This document shows positions 7,970 to 16,944 of a stretch of 46,562 bases of DNA, in pieces. Location of the stretch: the NCBI GenBank assembly GCA_020073545.1, contig JAIQEZ010000023.1, positions 1 through 46,562 of the forward strand. The letters are read 5' to 3'. The notes beneath the pieces were generated by a model. The model had not been told where the DNA came from and did not search any database. It saw only the letters and a program-made list of their open reading frames with translations. The DNA is from Terriglobia bacterium. Its GTDB lineage: Bacteria; Acidobacteriota; Terriglobia; UBA7540. How positions within the stretch are numbered: the stretch's first letter is position 1; each line of letters begins with the position of its first letter. Both the position numbers and the translations under genes were made by a program.

Positions 7970-8005
7970 GTAGGCAGTAGGCAGAAGGCAGTAGGCAGTG
8001 GGCAG
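7970..8005. repeat. GTAGGCAG tandem repeat, left member of a pair flanking a DUF429 gene
   Basis: About four and a half imperfect copies of a 7-8 base unit (GTAGGCA / GAAGGCA / GTGGGCA). An inverted relative lies at 8788-8817 on the other side of the DUF429-like gene. A further inverted pair lies at 10037-10068 and 10256-10284. Confidence 0.85.
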
Positions 8006-8010
8006 ACCAC

Positions 8011-8748
8011 TCATGCTGCTTTTTTCGCCAAACACGGGTTGACGATGAACCCTTCGAGTATCACCCCGGCAACCTTCTTAGGGGGAGTACCTTGCGCAAT
8101 GTAGCCGCTCGTGTTTCCGCCCAGAATGGCAACTCCGGCAAGCCCAGCAACTAGCGCGGATAGCTCATCATGCGTCGGCGGCTGACTTATTCGCAACGAA
8201 TTCAGTTGCTCCAACGCATCTACTCCCCTTTTCACATCCGCAGGCTTTGCTTTCTTCTTCCCTGGCAGCGGAGGAAGATCCAGTTTGCACCAAGCAGACC
8301 GCGGATAGGACTCCACGAGTAGGAAGCCGTCCGGCGGAACAGCAGGCGTCGAACACTCAACCAATGTGCCACAGAGCGTTGTCAAGTGCTCGAACAGAGA
8401 AATAGAAAATTCGACAAATCGCGTGAAGTTCTTGGGCTTCACTTGATTTGCAATCCCTGTCTTGGCTTGAGCGTTCAAAATCTTCTCACAATACCTGTAT
8501 TCCAAGTCACTTTCGGGGTCCTTCCAACCCTGCGGGCCATCGAGCAAGAGAACACTGACCCCCTCTCTCCGGAGAAAGCATGAGATTGCGTGTGCATAGT
8601 CATCAGCCCTAGGCTCTTCCTCGAGGTTCATTTCGTCAGGTTTCAGAAATCGAACGGTCGGCGGTTTCTGCCCTTGGACCTCGAGCAGACACAGCCCGAA
8701 ATCACGGCTGCTCCTACAAGCCAAATCTATCGACAGGACTGTACCCAA
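8011..8748 (-). CDS. DUF429-like protein (predicted RNase H fold) inside the glycolytic cluster
   Basis: 245 residues from a TTG at 8748, supported by AGGTGA four bases upstream. Motifs parallel the DUF429 protein at 5383-6324: L-S-I-D-L-A (Asp8), L-L-L-D-G-P (Asp70), L-V-E-S-Y-P-R (Glu146) and T-H-D-E-L-S-A-L-V-A-G (Asp194/Glu195). The two proteins are otherwise very different. It interrupts the usual pgk-tpiA adjacency and is bracketed by inverted GTAGGCAG-type repeats, so it looks like an inserted cassette. Predicted nuclease; no role is established. Confidence 0.7.
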   Translation of the reverse strand: MGTVLSIDLACRSSRDFGLCLLEVQGQKPPTVRFLKPDEMNLEEEPRADDYAHAISCFLRREGVSVLLLDGPQGWKDPESDLEYRYCEKILNAQAKTGIANQVKPKNFTRFVEFSISLFEHLTTLCGTLVECSTPAVPPDGFLLVESYPRSAWCKLDLPPLPGKKKAKPADVKRGVDALEQLNSLRISQPPTHDELSALVAGLAGVAILGGNTSGYIAQGTPPKKVAGVILEGFIVNPCLAKKAA

Positions 8749-8787
8749 TCGTCACCTGCGTATCGTCGCCCCACGGATTGTTGGGTT

Positions 8788-8817
8788 ACTGCCTTCTGCC
8801 TACTGCTTACCGCCTAC
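8788..8817. repeat. GTAGGCAG-type repeat, right member, overlapping the pgk stop codon
   Basis: Read on the minus strand it begins GTAGGCGGTAAGCAGTAGG and continues with GCAGAAGGCAGT, an inverted relative of 7970-8005. The TAG stop of pgk (8814-8816) is part of the first unit. Confidence 0.85.
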
Positions 8818-10001
8818 TTTTCCGTCAGCGCGGCGACGCCGGGGAGCGTGAGGCCGGAGAGGAACTCGAGCGACGCCCCGCCGCCGGTCGAGATGTGGCT
8901 GATCTTGTCGGCGACGCCCATCTTCTTCACCGCCGACACCGAATCCCCGCCGCCCACGATCGTGACGGCCGACGAGGCCGCAACGGCCTTAGCGATGGCC
9001 AGCGTCCCCGCAGCGAACTGACTCATCTCGAACACCCCCATCGGACCGTTCCAGACGATGGTTTTGGCCTTGGAGATTTCCGCCGCGTACTCGGCGCGCG
9101 TCGCCGGACCGATGTCGAGCCCGATGCGGTTCGCGGGGATCGCGCGGGTCGCGTCCGTCTCCGCAGCAGCCGAAGCGTCGAACTTCTCGGCAACGATGTG
9201 GTCCTTGGGCAGCAGGAATTTCTTACCGCGCGACTGGGCGTCCTGCAAGAGCGCCTTGGCGAGATCCAGCTTGTCGTCTTCGGTCTTCGACAATCCAACC
9301 TCGACACCCTGCGCCTTCAGAAACGTATACGCCATGGCGCCGCCCACCAGCACGGTGTCGGCGATCTTCAAAAAGTTCTGGAGCAATTCGATTTTGTCGG
9401 AGACCTTCGCGCCGCCCACGATTGCCACGTAAGGCCGCGCCACGTTTTCGACCGCTCTGCCGAGGTATTCAAGCTCCTTCTCCATCAGCAGGCCCGCGGC
9501 ACAAGGAGAAAGGTAGTGCGTCATGCCTTCCGTAGAAGCGTGGGCACGATGCGCGGAACCGAAAGCGTCGTCCACGTAGACCTCGGCAAGCGCAGCAAGC
9601 TGCTGCGCAAACCCGGGGACGTTCTTCTCTTCCTCCGGATGGAAGCGCAGGTTCTCGAGCAGAAGCACGTCGCCGTCCTTAAGCGCCTTCGCCGCAGCTT
9701 CGGCTTGCGGCCCGACGCAATCCGGCGCGAAGGCCACGGGCTTGCCGAGCACTTCCGCCAGGCGAGTGGCCGCCGGCTTCAGGCTCATTTTGGGATTGGG
9801 TTTGCCCTTGGGGCGGCCCAGGTGCGAGCCCAGAATCAGCCGGCCACCTCGCTCCACGAGGTATTGAATGGTGGGCAGCGAGGCTCGGATGCGAGTGTCA
9901 TCCGTGATTTCGCCCGCGTCGTTCAGGGGCACGTTGAAGTCGACGCGCATGAAAATGCGCTTGCCAGTGGGTTTGAGGTCACGAACTGAAAGTTTGGCCA
10001 T
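8814..10001 (-). CDS. pgk: Phosphoglycerate kinase
   Basis: 395 residues, full length. Transfers phosphate from 1,3-bisphosphoglycerate to ADP. The N-terminal domain has R-V-D-F-N-V-P-L (substrate loop), S-H-L-G-R-P-K-G and L-L-E-N-L-R-F; the C-terminal nucleotide domain has I-V-G-G-A-K-V-S-D-K, W-N-G-P-M-G-V-F-E and the G-G-G-D-S hinge/helix motif. ATG 10001 is preceded by GGAG eight bases upstream. It lies between gap and the inserted DUF429 gene. The last codons run straight into a repeat that supplies the stop. Confidence 0.98.
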   Translation of the reverse strand: MAKLSVRDLKPTGKRIFMRVDFNVPLNDAGEITDDTRIRASLPTIQYLVERGGRLILGSHLGRPKGKPNPKMSLKPAATRLAEVLGKPVAFAPDCVGPQAEAAAKALKDGDVLLLENLRFHPEEEKNVPGFAQQLAALAEVYVDDAFGSAHRAHASTEGMTHYLSPCAAGLLMEKELEYLGRAVENVARPYVAIVGGAKVSDKIELLQNFLKIADTVLVGGAMAYTFLKAQGVEVGLSKTEDDKLDLAKALLQDAQSRGKKFLLPKDHIVAEKFDASAAAETDATRAIPANRIGLDIGPATRAEYAAEISKAKTIVWNGPMGVFEMSQFAAGTLAIAKAVAASSAVTIVGGGDSVSAVKKMGVADKISHISTGGGASLEFLSGLTLPGVAALTEK

Positions 10002-10036
10002 AGTATCAACTCCGAATGAATGTTGTCGACTGGTGG

Positions 10037-10284
10037 GAAGAAGGCAGAAGGCGGAAAGCAGAAGGCAGCTCCACGATGTTCCGCAGATCCTTGACGATCC
10101 GCTGGGGCACCGTCAGACCTATCGGGTCGCCGTGGGTCTTTCGCAGCCGATTGCTTTCCGATATCGCGCCGTGCAGCGAGCTGCCACCAAGCCTCGATGC
10201 CTTCCGCTCTCCGTCTATCCCGACTCTGCCGGGACTCGCACAGGGAAGGCGTTCGCTGCCTGCTGCTTACTGCCTAGTGCCTAC
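10037..10284. repeat. Second inverted pair of GTAGGCAG-type repeats in the pgk-gap spacer
   Basis: Units of GAAGGCA/GGAAAGCA at 10037-10068 face inverted units (CTGCCTGCTGCTTACTGCC and onward) at 10256-10284. The roughly 190 bases between them hold no recognisable gene. They contain GAGTCCCGGC/GACTCTGCCGGGACTC-like complementary stretches near 10220-10240. This is the same arrangement as around the DUF429 gene, but with a non-coding filling. Confidence 0.7.
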
Positions 10285-10291
10285 TTTGTTC

Positions 10292-11371
<1,080 letters not shown>

Positions 11372-11401
11372 AGTCAAAAGACTAAACGGTGCAAGTTGTC
11401 C

Positions 11402-11425
11402 GCTTTTTCGTCTGCGCGAAAAAGC
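11402..11425 (-). terminator. Hairpin between the 11580 gene and gap
   Basis: GCTTTTTCG (11402-11410) pairs with CGAAAAAGC (11417-11425) around a six-base loop. It is downstream of the lipoprotein-like gene and upstream of the gap promoter. No T-run follows the stem, so a terminator role is only suggested by position. Confidence 0.35.
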
Positions 11426-11579
11426 TCAACGCGTGGGATATAGCAGAAGAGCGTCGCACCCTTAATTCCAAAGGCACATACGAAGCAGGATGGGGGGAGT
11501 GCACTGGTTGGCGAGGTACAGCCTGCACTCGACGAATACGATTTAGAGCTCGGCAACCGGGTGGGTGCGCCGGCGGCCT

Positions 11580-12377
11580 TCAATACTGTTTCACAGCCGC
11601 GACTTGGTCGCCATCAAAGGTCACGAAGAGCACGTGGGGAGGCGTTCCGTAGATCCAATCCTCCTGCTCGACGCCATCCCGTACCTCGCGCACGCGCCGG
11701 TCCGGCGCGCCTTTGGCAGAAAGCACGGCGTCCCGGTCCATTCCCACGACGGCCTCGTGTTTCTTGATGGCCTCTTTGAACTTAGGCGGGACGGCCGGCG
11801 AGTACAGCACCGTGGGCGAATGACGCTCGAAATCGAGGACACCGGAAAGGAGTTTCTTAACCTCCAGGACGGTGAGGTCCGGAACGGATTTCCCGAAATC
11901 CAGCGTGATCGAAGACCCGTACGCGAGCGTTGCCGGTTGTTGCGGGCCAATCGGCGTCGTCGCGGTACCCACGCCAATTTGGATGTGCTGGTACCACTTC
12001 TTCCCGGATTTGCCGCCCCCGTTGAACTCGAAAACGAGTTGGTTGGACTTGAAACCGATCTTGGTAATCTCCACCGGCATGCCGGGCCGGAGGGCTATGC
12101 CGTTGGCGCGGGTCTCCGATTCGGCTTTTGCCTGATCGAGCTTGCCTTGTGCATCCAGGCGTAAACCTCTCCTCCCGCGCGGCATGGCAACTTTGCTGAC
12201 GGCGACTTCCCGGAGCAGGCCGCGGATCAAGGCGATGCGGGTCTCGCGATCCATGCTCTCTTTCGAATAACCGGGAAGGACCGCTAGGAAGGCGGCGCCA
12301 AACCACAGGCTGCGCCGAAACCAGCTCAGGCTGGCCTTTTCGGAGCGGGCGTGCGTCCTCAAACCACTGAGAGACAT
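11580..12377 (-). CDS. Exported hypothetical protein with BamE/SmpA-like C-terminus
   Basis: 265 residues. After a basic N-terminus there is one hydrophobic stretch (about residues 22-37, F-R-R-S-L-W-F-G-A-A-F-L-A-V-L-P) that could be a signal peptide or anchor. No lipobox Cys is seen. The middle part has N-G-G-G-K-S-G-K-K-W-Y. The last 60 residues (V-G-M-D-R-D-A-V-L-S-A-K-G-A-P-D-R-R and later E-D-W-I-Y-G) recall the BamE/SmpA fold, where a G-M-x-x-x-x-V-x-x-x-x-G-x-P helix-turn is typical. ATG 12377 is five bases after the CPBP gene stop, so it is the third gene of an operon; an internal ATG at 12254 is an alternative start. Role unknown; envelope-associated is inference. Confidence 0.6.
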   Translation of the reverse strand: MSLSGLRTHARSEKASLSWFRRSLWFGAAFLAVLPGYSKESMDRETRIALIRGLLREVAVSKVAMPRGRRGLRLDAQGKLDQAKAESETRANGIALRPGMPVEITKIGFKSNQLVFEFNGGGKSGKKWYQHIQIGVGTATTPIGPQQPATLAYGSSITLDFGKSVPDLTVLEVKKLLSGVLDFERHSPTVLYSPAVPPKFKEAIKKHEAVVGMDRDAVLSAKGAPDRRVREVRDGVEQEDWIYGTPPHVLFVTFDGDQVAAVKQY

Positions 12378-12382
12378 CGAAG

Positions 12383-13345
12383 TCAGGCTCTGTTCGACTC
12401 CTCCGGTGAAGCCGGCGCCAAGATTGTAACCGGCCGGTCAGGCCCCTTTGACGGGACCGGATCGATGACCAGGGCTTTCATTTCCTCACTCGTATAGATG
12501 CGCTTCGAGAGCCACAGGTACAAGGTTGCAGCCACAATCACGCCGGTCGCCAGCAGACCGCCTTCCGGGCCGTACTCCGCGCCGGTCAACCAGGCCGCAC
12601 CGTGCACTCGCGCTTGCAAGACGCTGACCGGAAAGCTGATGCCGCTCACGGGCAGCCCCAGGAGGAAGCCCATGAGGAAATTCCAGATGAAATGCATCCC
12701 GATGGGCATCCACAGCGAGCGCGTCCGCAAGTAGGCGATGGCCAAGGGAATTCCCACCAGCATGGTATTGGTCGTGGAAATCCACGTGTGGTGCGGGTTC
12801 CCAAGATGCAAAAGGCCGAACAGCGCGGAAGTAACAGCGATGGCGCCTATGGGGGTGATGGATTCCACTAGCCGCTGAAACGGGTACCCGCGAAAGATGG
12901 CCTCCTCATTGATCGCCGCCACCGCGAGCACCACGAAGCTGAACGACGCCGCCCGCAGCAGGGGTTGCGGGGCATAACTAAACTGCAGGAAACCGCCAGC
13001 CCGCTCCAGCACGGCCACGAGGAGAATCATCACAGCGCCGACAGCAAGGCCGTGGCCGAGTTCCGTCCACCAACGGTCGTGGAACGCCAACCCGACGGAG
13101 CCCAAGGGGCGCCGCTCGAAAACTGCGGTCAGCAGCTTGTAGGCCGCCAGGATTGCCGCCAAAGCCACCAGGCTTCCCCAGAAAAGGGCCGCCATCGGCT
13201 GGGGACGGACCCGCAAGAGGCGATAGACCAATCCCACCGTCGCTCCGGAGACCACCAAAGCAGCGAACAGGAGCACGACGGCAAGAAAGAATCGCCAGAT
13301 GGGGCGCAAGCGACCGTCGACAATGAAAATTCGACCTGTGTTCAT
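12383..13345 (-). CDS. CPBP-family intramembrane metalloprotease (Abi/CAAX protease-like)
   Basis: 320 residues from ATG 13345, which has GGGAGG upstream and overlaps the kinase stop as TGATG. Several membrane helices are evident. The hallmark motif E-E-A-I-F-R-G-Y is followed by L-F-G-L-L-H-L-G and H-F-I-W-N-F, matching CPBP motifs 1, 2 and 3 with the conserved Glu, Glu/Arg and His residues. Family members cleave prenylated or membrane substrates or have bacteriocin-related roles; the substrate here is unknown. Tight coupling to a sugar kinase is notable. Confidence 0.88.
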   Translation of the reverse strand: MNTGRIFIVDGRLRPIWRFFLAVVLLFAALVVSGATVGLVYRLLRVRPQPMAALFWGSLVALAAILAAYKLLTAVFERRPLGSVGLAFHDRWWTELGHGLAVGAVMILLVAVLERAGGFLQFSYAPQPLLRAASFSFVVLAVAAINEEAIFRGYPFQRLVESITPIGAIAVTSALFGLLHLGNPHHTWISTTNTMLVGIPLAIAYLRTRSLWMPIGMHFIWNFLMGFLLGLPVSGISFPVSVLQARVHGAAWLTGAEYGPEGGLLATGVIVAATLYLWLSKRIYTSEEMKALVIDPVPSKGPDRPVTILAPASPEESNRA

Positions 13346-14370
13346 CACGCCTCCCGGGTCCGCTCCGTCTGATCGGCATGAACTTCCAGCCCGGTACGCG
13401 CAATGCCGAAGTTGATGATTTGCCCGCCCAGGCGCGCGAGCGCGTGTTCGACGGCGAGTTTGGTTCCCGGGCGAACCATGAACACCACGCATCCGCCGCC
13501 CCCTGCGCCGCAGACCTTGGCGGCCATGGTTCCCTGCTTGCGGGTTTGTTCAATCATGCGATCGATCCTGGGCGTGGAGATTCCCTTAAAATTCCGCTTG
13601 CGGTTTTCCCATTCGAGTGCCAGGAGTTCTGCCACGTCGTTCCAGTCCCTGGCCAGCAGCGCTTCGCGCATCTGGCTGGCGATGGTGGTGATCTGGTCAA
13701 AGTTCTTGAGCACGCGCTCGTCGTTGTCGATATGGGATTTCATGACTTCCCAATTGTTGATGGCGGAGTTGCGCGGCTGGCCGGTATAGCAAAGCACAAA
13801 GCGCTTCTCGACGTCGGAGAACGGCAGGGGCAGGCGTTCGCGCTTCACGCCATCGCGCTCGAGATGGATGGCGTTGGCGCCACCATAAAGCGCCGGGTAG
13901 TAGTCCTGCCAGCCGGTGGGCACGCGGATGACAATGGCCTCCACGTTCTTGGCGATCTCCAGGATCGTGCTGCGCGTGCAACGCTTGCCGGTCACGCGCG
14001 CCAGGGCCCCGCACAAGGCGATGTTCAGCGCCGACGAGCCTCCCAGGCCGGCGCCGGCCGGGATTTGCGAGCTGGTGCGGATGGTCAGCCCACGCCGGGG
14101 CTCAAAGAACATCACCAGCTCGCGCAGCAGCGGCAATTGCGAGGTGCCCAGGGAAAGGTCGGTCAGGTTTTCCCAGGTTTCCCGCAATCCCTGGTCCTGC
14201 GAACTCAGCACGATGCGCCGGTCGGCGCGTGTCTCGATCACGCAAGAGGCATAACAACGGATGGCAATATTAACTGTCTGTGCGCCGGGATGAAACAGGT
14301 AGAGCGGCCAGATGTCCACCGTTCCACCCGCCAGGTCAACTCGGGCCGGGGCTCGCGCTTCTATTCGCAC
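13345..14370 (-). CDS. GHMP-family sugar kinase (heptose-7-phosphate/fucose kinase-like)
   Basis: 341 residues from GTG 14370, with AAGGAG spaced six bases. The start R-A-P-A-R-V-D-L-A-G-G-T-V-D, the ATP loop P-A-G-A-G-L-G-G-S-S-A and the C-terminal K-V-C-G-A-G-G-G-G-C motif define GHMP kinases. The R-x-D-L-A-G-G-T-x-D form is typical of D-glycero-D-manno-heptose 7-phosphate kinase and L-fucokinase-type members. No other heptose or GDP-sugar gene is nearby, so the exact sugar is unresolved. First gene of a three-gene overlapping operon. Confidence 0.88.
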   Translation of the reverse strand: MRIEARAPARVDLAGGTVDIWPLYLFHPGAQTVNIAIRCYASCVIETRADRRIVLSSQDQGLRETWENLTDLSLGTSQLPLLRELVMFFEPRRGLTIRTSSQIPAGAGLGGSSALNIALCGALARVTGKRCTRSTILEIAKNVEAIVIRVPTGWQDYYPALYGGANAIHLERDGVKRERLPLPFSDVEKRFVLCYTGQPRNSAINNWEVMKSHIDNDERVLKNFDQITTIASQMREALLARDWNDVAELLALEWENRKRNFKGISTPRIDRMIEQTRKQGTMAAKVCGAGGGGCVVFMVRPGTKLAVEHALARLGGQIINFGIARTGLEVHADQTERTREA

Positions 14371-14404
14371 CAGAGTCTCCTTGAACTGCTTGGTTCGTTG
14401 TCCG

Positions 14405-14511
14405 GGGTCAGTCGTCAGTTCTCAGTCATCGGTTGCCAGGTATCAGGAATCTGTGCAGCAGCACCCCATCCCTTCTCACAACGGACAACGGGCCACTGAC
14501 AACGGGCGCCT
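14405..14511. repeat. GTCAGT-type degenerate repeat spacer
   Basis: GTCAGTCGTCAGTTCTCAGTC on one side and CAACGGACAACGGGCCACTGACAACGG on the other have complementary GTCAGT/ACTGAC and GTTG/CAAC units. It fills the gap between the pseudopilin-like gene and the kinase gene. Confidence 0.6.
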
Positions 14512-14514
14512 TTT

Positions 14515-14901
14515 CTACGGCTGCGTCACCTGCATCGTTTCGTCGATCGAGAGGGTTGGCCACGCGGCCTTGGCGGGATCGGCAGGCGTGGCCAGGATCT
14601 TGAAGTGCTGCCCATCGTCCACATCCGCGGCGTAGTTATAGCCGCGCCGGTTCGCGCCGGAGAACGTCAGCGAGCCTTCCCCCTGAAGCTCTTCCACCGA
14701 GGCGTAGGACCCGTGGCTCGCCAGGTACATCCGCTCAGCCTGCGCGATGGCCAGCAGGTCGCTCTTCACGCCTACCACGTCGATAGTCTCCATGGGAGGC
14801 CGCCCGCCCGTGGGCCCCTGCTGTGAGAACTGCGACTTCACCACGAACCAGATAATCGCGACCGCAATCACCAATCCCAAGATAGTGCCCGCTGCTCGCA
14901 T
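14515..14901 (-). CDS. Pseudopilin-like membrane-anchored protein
   Basis: 128 residues from ATG 14901, preceded by GAGGGGGAAG. A single N-terminal membrane helix (residues about 5-22) is followed by K-S-D-L-L-A-I-A-Q-A-E-R-M-Y-L-A-S-H-G-S-Y and then G-Y-N-Y-A-A-D. That arrangement is common in type IV pilin and GspG-like C-terminal domains. The canonical prepilin peptidase site (G-F-T-L-x-E) is absent, so it is not a standard pilin. It stands alone between a GTCAGT-type repeat and a small inverted-repeat element placed just upstream of its ribosome-binding site. Confidence 0.6.
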   Translation of the reverse strand: MRAAGTILGLVIAVAIIWFVVKSQFSQQGPTGGRPPMETIDVVGVKSDLLAIAQAERMYLASHGSYASVEELQGEGSLTFSGANRRGYNYAADVDDGQHFKILATPADPAKAAWPTLSIDETMQVTQP

Positions 14902-14930
14902 AGCTTCCCCCTCGTCAGGCGGCGCCTCGC

Positions 14931-15029
14931 GCCGTTCCAACTTCTTTCGACCTATCCGCGCAAGCCAGATGGCGTGCCGACCCTGCGCAACACAGAAGCA
15001 ACCGTATGACTCCCTTGAGTTGGAACGGC
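14931..15029. repeat. Small inverted-repeat (MITE-like) element, copy B
   Basis: GCCGTTCCAACT at 14931-14942 is the exact reverse complement of AGTTGGAACGGC at 15018-15029. The same core occurs in the element at 32143-32216 (GTGCCGTTCCAACTT). The element ends about 30 bases upstream of the pseudopilin-like ATG. The rest of the 14902-15576 spacer holds no gene that I can support. Confidence 0.7.
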
Positions 15030-15308
15030 ACTGCCTGCCGGCGTTGGCGGTCATAGGGCCGCAAGGTTGCGCGGGCGCTGCGGCCACAGCCCGCCGCTCC
15101 CAGGGCACGGGCTCTCTTCAGGAAACGCGCGCATCGGCAGTTCCGAGTGGCCCTATTCTGACGCGATGCGCCCGCGGATGCAACTGGTCTCCCGTCACTG
15201 AAGTTCGTCGAAAAAGGCCGCACAAGGGGTGGAAGAGAGCGCTCACGCACCGAACATCAACGGTACGGGCGAGCGGGCGGAGGGTCCAGGGCGACAGCCG
15301 GCGCGTCG

Positions 15309-15405
15309 ATTCCCGCTGGAGCCCGCCCCGATTGCATCGGGACGGGAATGACCACGCGGGTGCGACGGCGCTCCCTGGGCCTGCCACCCCCGCGTAAGCG
15401 GGGGT
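15309..15405. repeat. ATTCCCG/CGGGAAT and ACCCCCGC/GCGGGGGT palindromes
   Basis: An ATTCCCG...CGGGAAT unit (15309-15349) is followed by a perfect eight-base-arm hairpin ACCCCCGC-GTAA-GCGGGGGT (15386-15405). The same two units, in the reverse order, occur at 31990-32088, and a short relative lies inside the proC gene at 40247-40266. Confidence 0.8.
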
Positions 15406-15506
15406 CCATGTTGTTTCGCCTTCCAAGGTGGTACCTATGAAACGTGGCTGACTTAATCAACGAACTTACGCGTTAGCACTCTGACAGCATAAAGAGGAGT
15501 ATCTCC

Positions 15507-15528
15507 TTTTAGCCAAAACAAGCTAAAA
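15507..15528 (+). promoter_or_regulatory. Possible operator/promoter of the FAD oxidoreductase gene
   Basis: TTTTAGC and GCTAAAA form a perfect inverted repeat with an eight-base spacer, overlapping an A/T-rich TAAAAT (15524-15529) that could be a -10 box. No good -35 is seen. It lies 49 bases before the ATG. Confidence 0.35.
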
Positions 15529-15576
15529 TATTAGCGGGGAATACCAGTCAATCTTTATTTGCGGAGACGACGCGCC

Positions 15577-16737
15577 ATGGCGGAAGCGGCGGATGTGGTC
15601 ATCGTGGGCGGCGGCATTGTGGGCTCGAGCATCGCTTATCGCCTGGCCGAGGCAGGATGCACGGACGTGCTGGTGCTCGAGCGCGAGCCTCACCAGGGTC
15701 GCGGCTCCACGGGCAAGAGCATGGGAGGCGTGCGCGCGCAGTTCTCCACCGAGCTCAACATTCGCCTGTCGCTTTATTCCCTCGACTTCTTCGCTCGCTT
15801 TGAGGAGGCCACCGGCTGCCCTGCCGGCTATCGTCGGCAAGGTTATCTGTTTGTGGCTTCGAACGAAGAACATCTCGCGTATTTGCAGAACAATTACCAA
15901 CTGCTGGTGGCCTGCGGGGTGAAGTCAGTGGAATTGCTCTCGCCCGCGGATGTCCTGCGCCTGGTGCCGCAGTTGCGCGCCGACGATATCTTGGGCGGCA
16001 GTTTCGGTTCCACAGACGGATTTGTGGACCCGTACAGCGTTATGACCGGCTTCACGCTGCGGGCCGTCGACATGGGTGCGCGGCTGTGGAAAGGCGTGGA
16101 GGCCACGGGGATTCTCGAAGACGCACGGGGCGTGGCGGGCGTCGAGACCACGCGCGGCCGCATCGCCACGCGCACGGTGGTGAATGCCGCCGGACCCTGG
16201 GCCGCTCAGGTGGCGGCGCTGGCCGGGGTGCAATTGCCAGTCGAACCGCTGCGCCGCATGCTGGTGCCCACCGAACCCTTCCCGCTCATCTCGCACGCGG
16301 CGCCGATGGTGGTCGATATGGAAACGGGTTTCCACTTCCGGCCTGAAGGCCGGGGAATCCTCCTCGCCTGGAACGATCCGGAAGAGACGGCGGGATTCAA
16401 GACCAGTTTCGACCCGGAGTTCATCGAGAAAATCCTTTTGCGCGCCGTAGATCGCGTGCCGTGCTTTGACGCGCTGGAAGTGAACCCCAAACGCGCTTGG
16501 GCCGGTCTCTACGAAATGACGCCGGACCACTACCCCGTCATCGGTCCCGTCCCGCAGGTGCCGGGCCTCTACCTCGCCAATGGCTTCAGTGGCCACGGCG
16601 TGATGCACTCACCCGCTACGGGCAAGGTCGTCGCGGATTTGATCTTGCACGGCCATTCCGACTTGATCGACGCCGGCGCGCTCAGCCTCGCGCGCTTCGC
16701 GGAAGGCCGCCTGCTCCACGAGACCGCGGTGCTGTAA
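15577..16737 (+). CDS. FAD-dependent amino-acid/sarcosine-type oxidoreductase
   Basis: 386 residues. It begins with the Rossmann FAD motif V-V-I-V-G-G-G-I-V-G-S-S-I-A and E-R-E at the end of beta 2. Later come V-V-N-A-A-G-P-W-A, which closes the FAD domain, and a C-terminal P-V-I-G-P-V-P-x-V-P-G-L-Y-L-A-N-G-F-S-G-H-G motif of the DAO (DadA/SoxB/GlpD-like) family. It should oxidise a secondary or D-amino acid; the substrate cannot be fixed. ATG 15577 with GGAG upstream is preferred over an in-frame TTG at 15559. The last 14 codons recur downstream at 17583-17624. Confidence 0.85.
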   Translation: MAEAADVVIVGGGIVGSSIAYRLAEAGCTDVLVLEREPHQGRGSTGKSMGGVRAQFSTELNIRLSLYSLDFFARFEEATGCPAGYRRQGYLFVASNEEHLAYLQNNYQLLVACGVKSVELLSPADVLRLVPQLRADDILGGSFGSTDGFVDPYSVMTGFTLRAVDMGARLWKGVEATGILEDARGVAGVETTRGRIATRTVVNAAGPWAAQVAALAGVQLPVEPLRRMLVPTEPFPLISHAAPMVVDMETGFHFRPEGRGILLAWNDPEETAGFKTSFDPEFIEKILLRAVDRVPCFDALEVNPKRAWAGLYEMTPDHYPVIGPVPQVPGLYLANGFSGHGVMHSPATGKVVADLILHGHSDLIDAGALSLARFAEGRLLHETAVL

Positions 16738-16924
16738 GGAAAAGCGGCGCGACCACACCTTTTCCCCTCCGCCGCAGACACCGATCCCCGTCATCCCGAC
16801 ACAGAACATCGGGACAAGTCCCCGCGAAAAGCCTGCCCTGAGCGTGCCGAAAGGCGGGAGTCCAGCCATCCACGACTCCTAGCGCGGGTGGCGCCAGTAT
16901 CGCGCGATTGACTGTTGAGTCAAG

Positions 16925-16942
16925 TGTGGAGTATATTCCACA
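16925..16942 (+). promoter_or_regulatory. Candidate autoregulatory operator of the toxin-antitoxin pair
   Basis: TGTGGA-GTATAT-TCCACA is a perfect inverted repeat with six-base arms ending two bases before the antitoxin ATG. Ribbon-helix-helix antitoxins usually bind such sites in their own promoter. Confidence 0.55.
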
Positions 16943-16944
16943 GC

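Noticed and set aside
7970-10284. GTAGGCAG repeats as a CRISPR array
   Set aside because: Units are only 7-8 bases, degenerate and contiguous; there are no spacers of even length and no cas genes.
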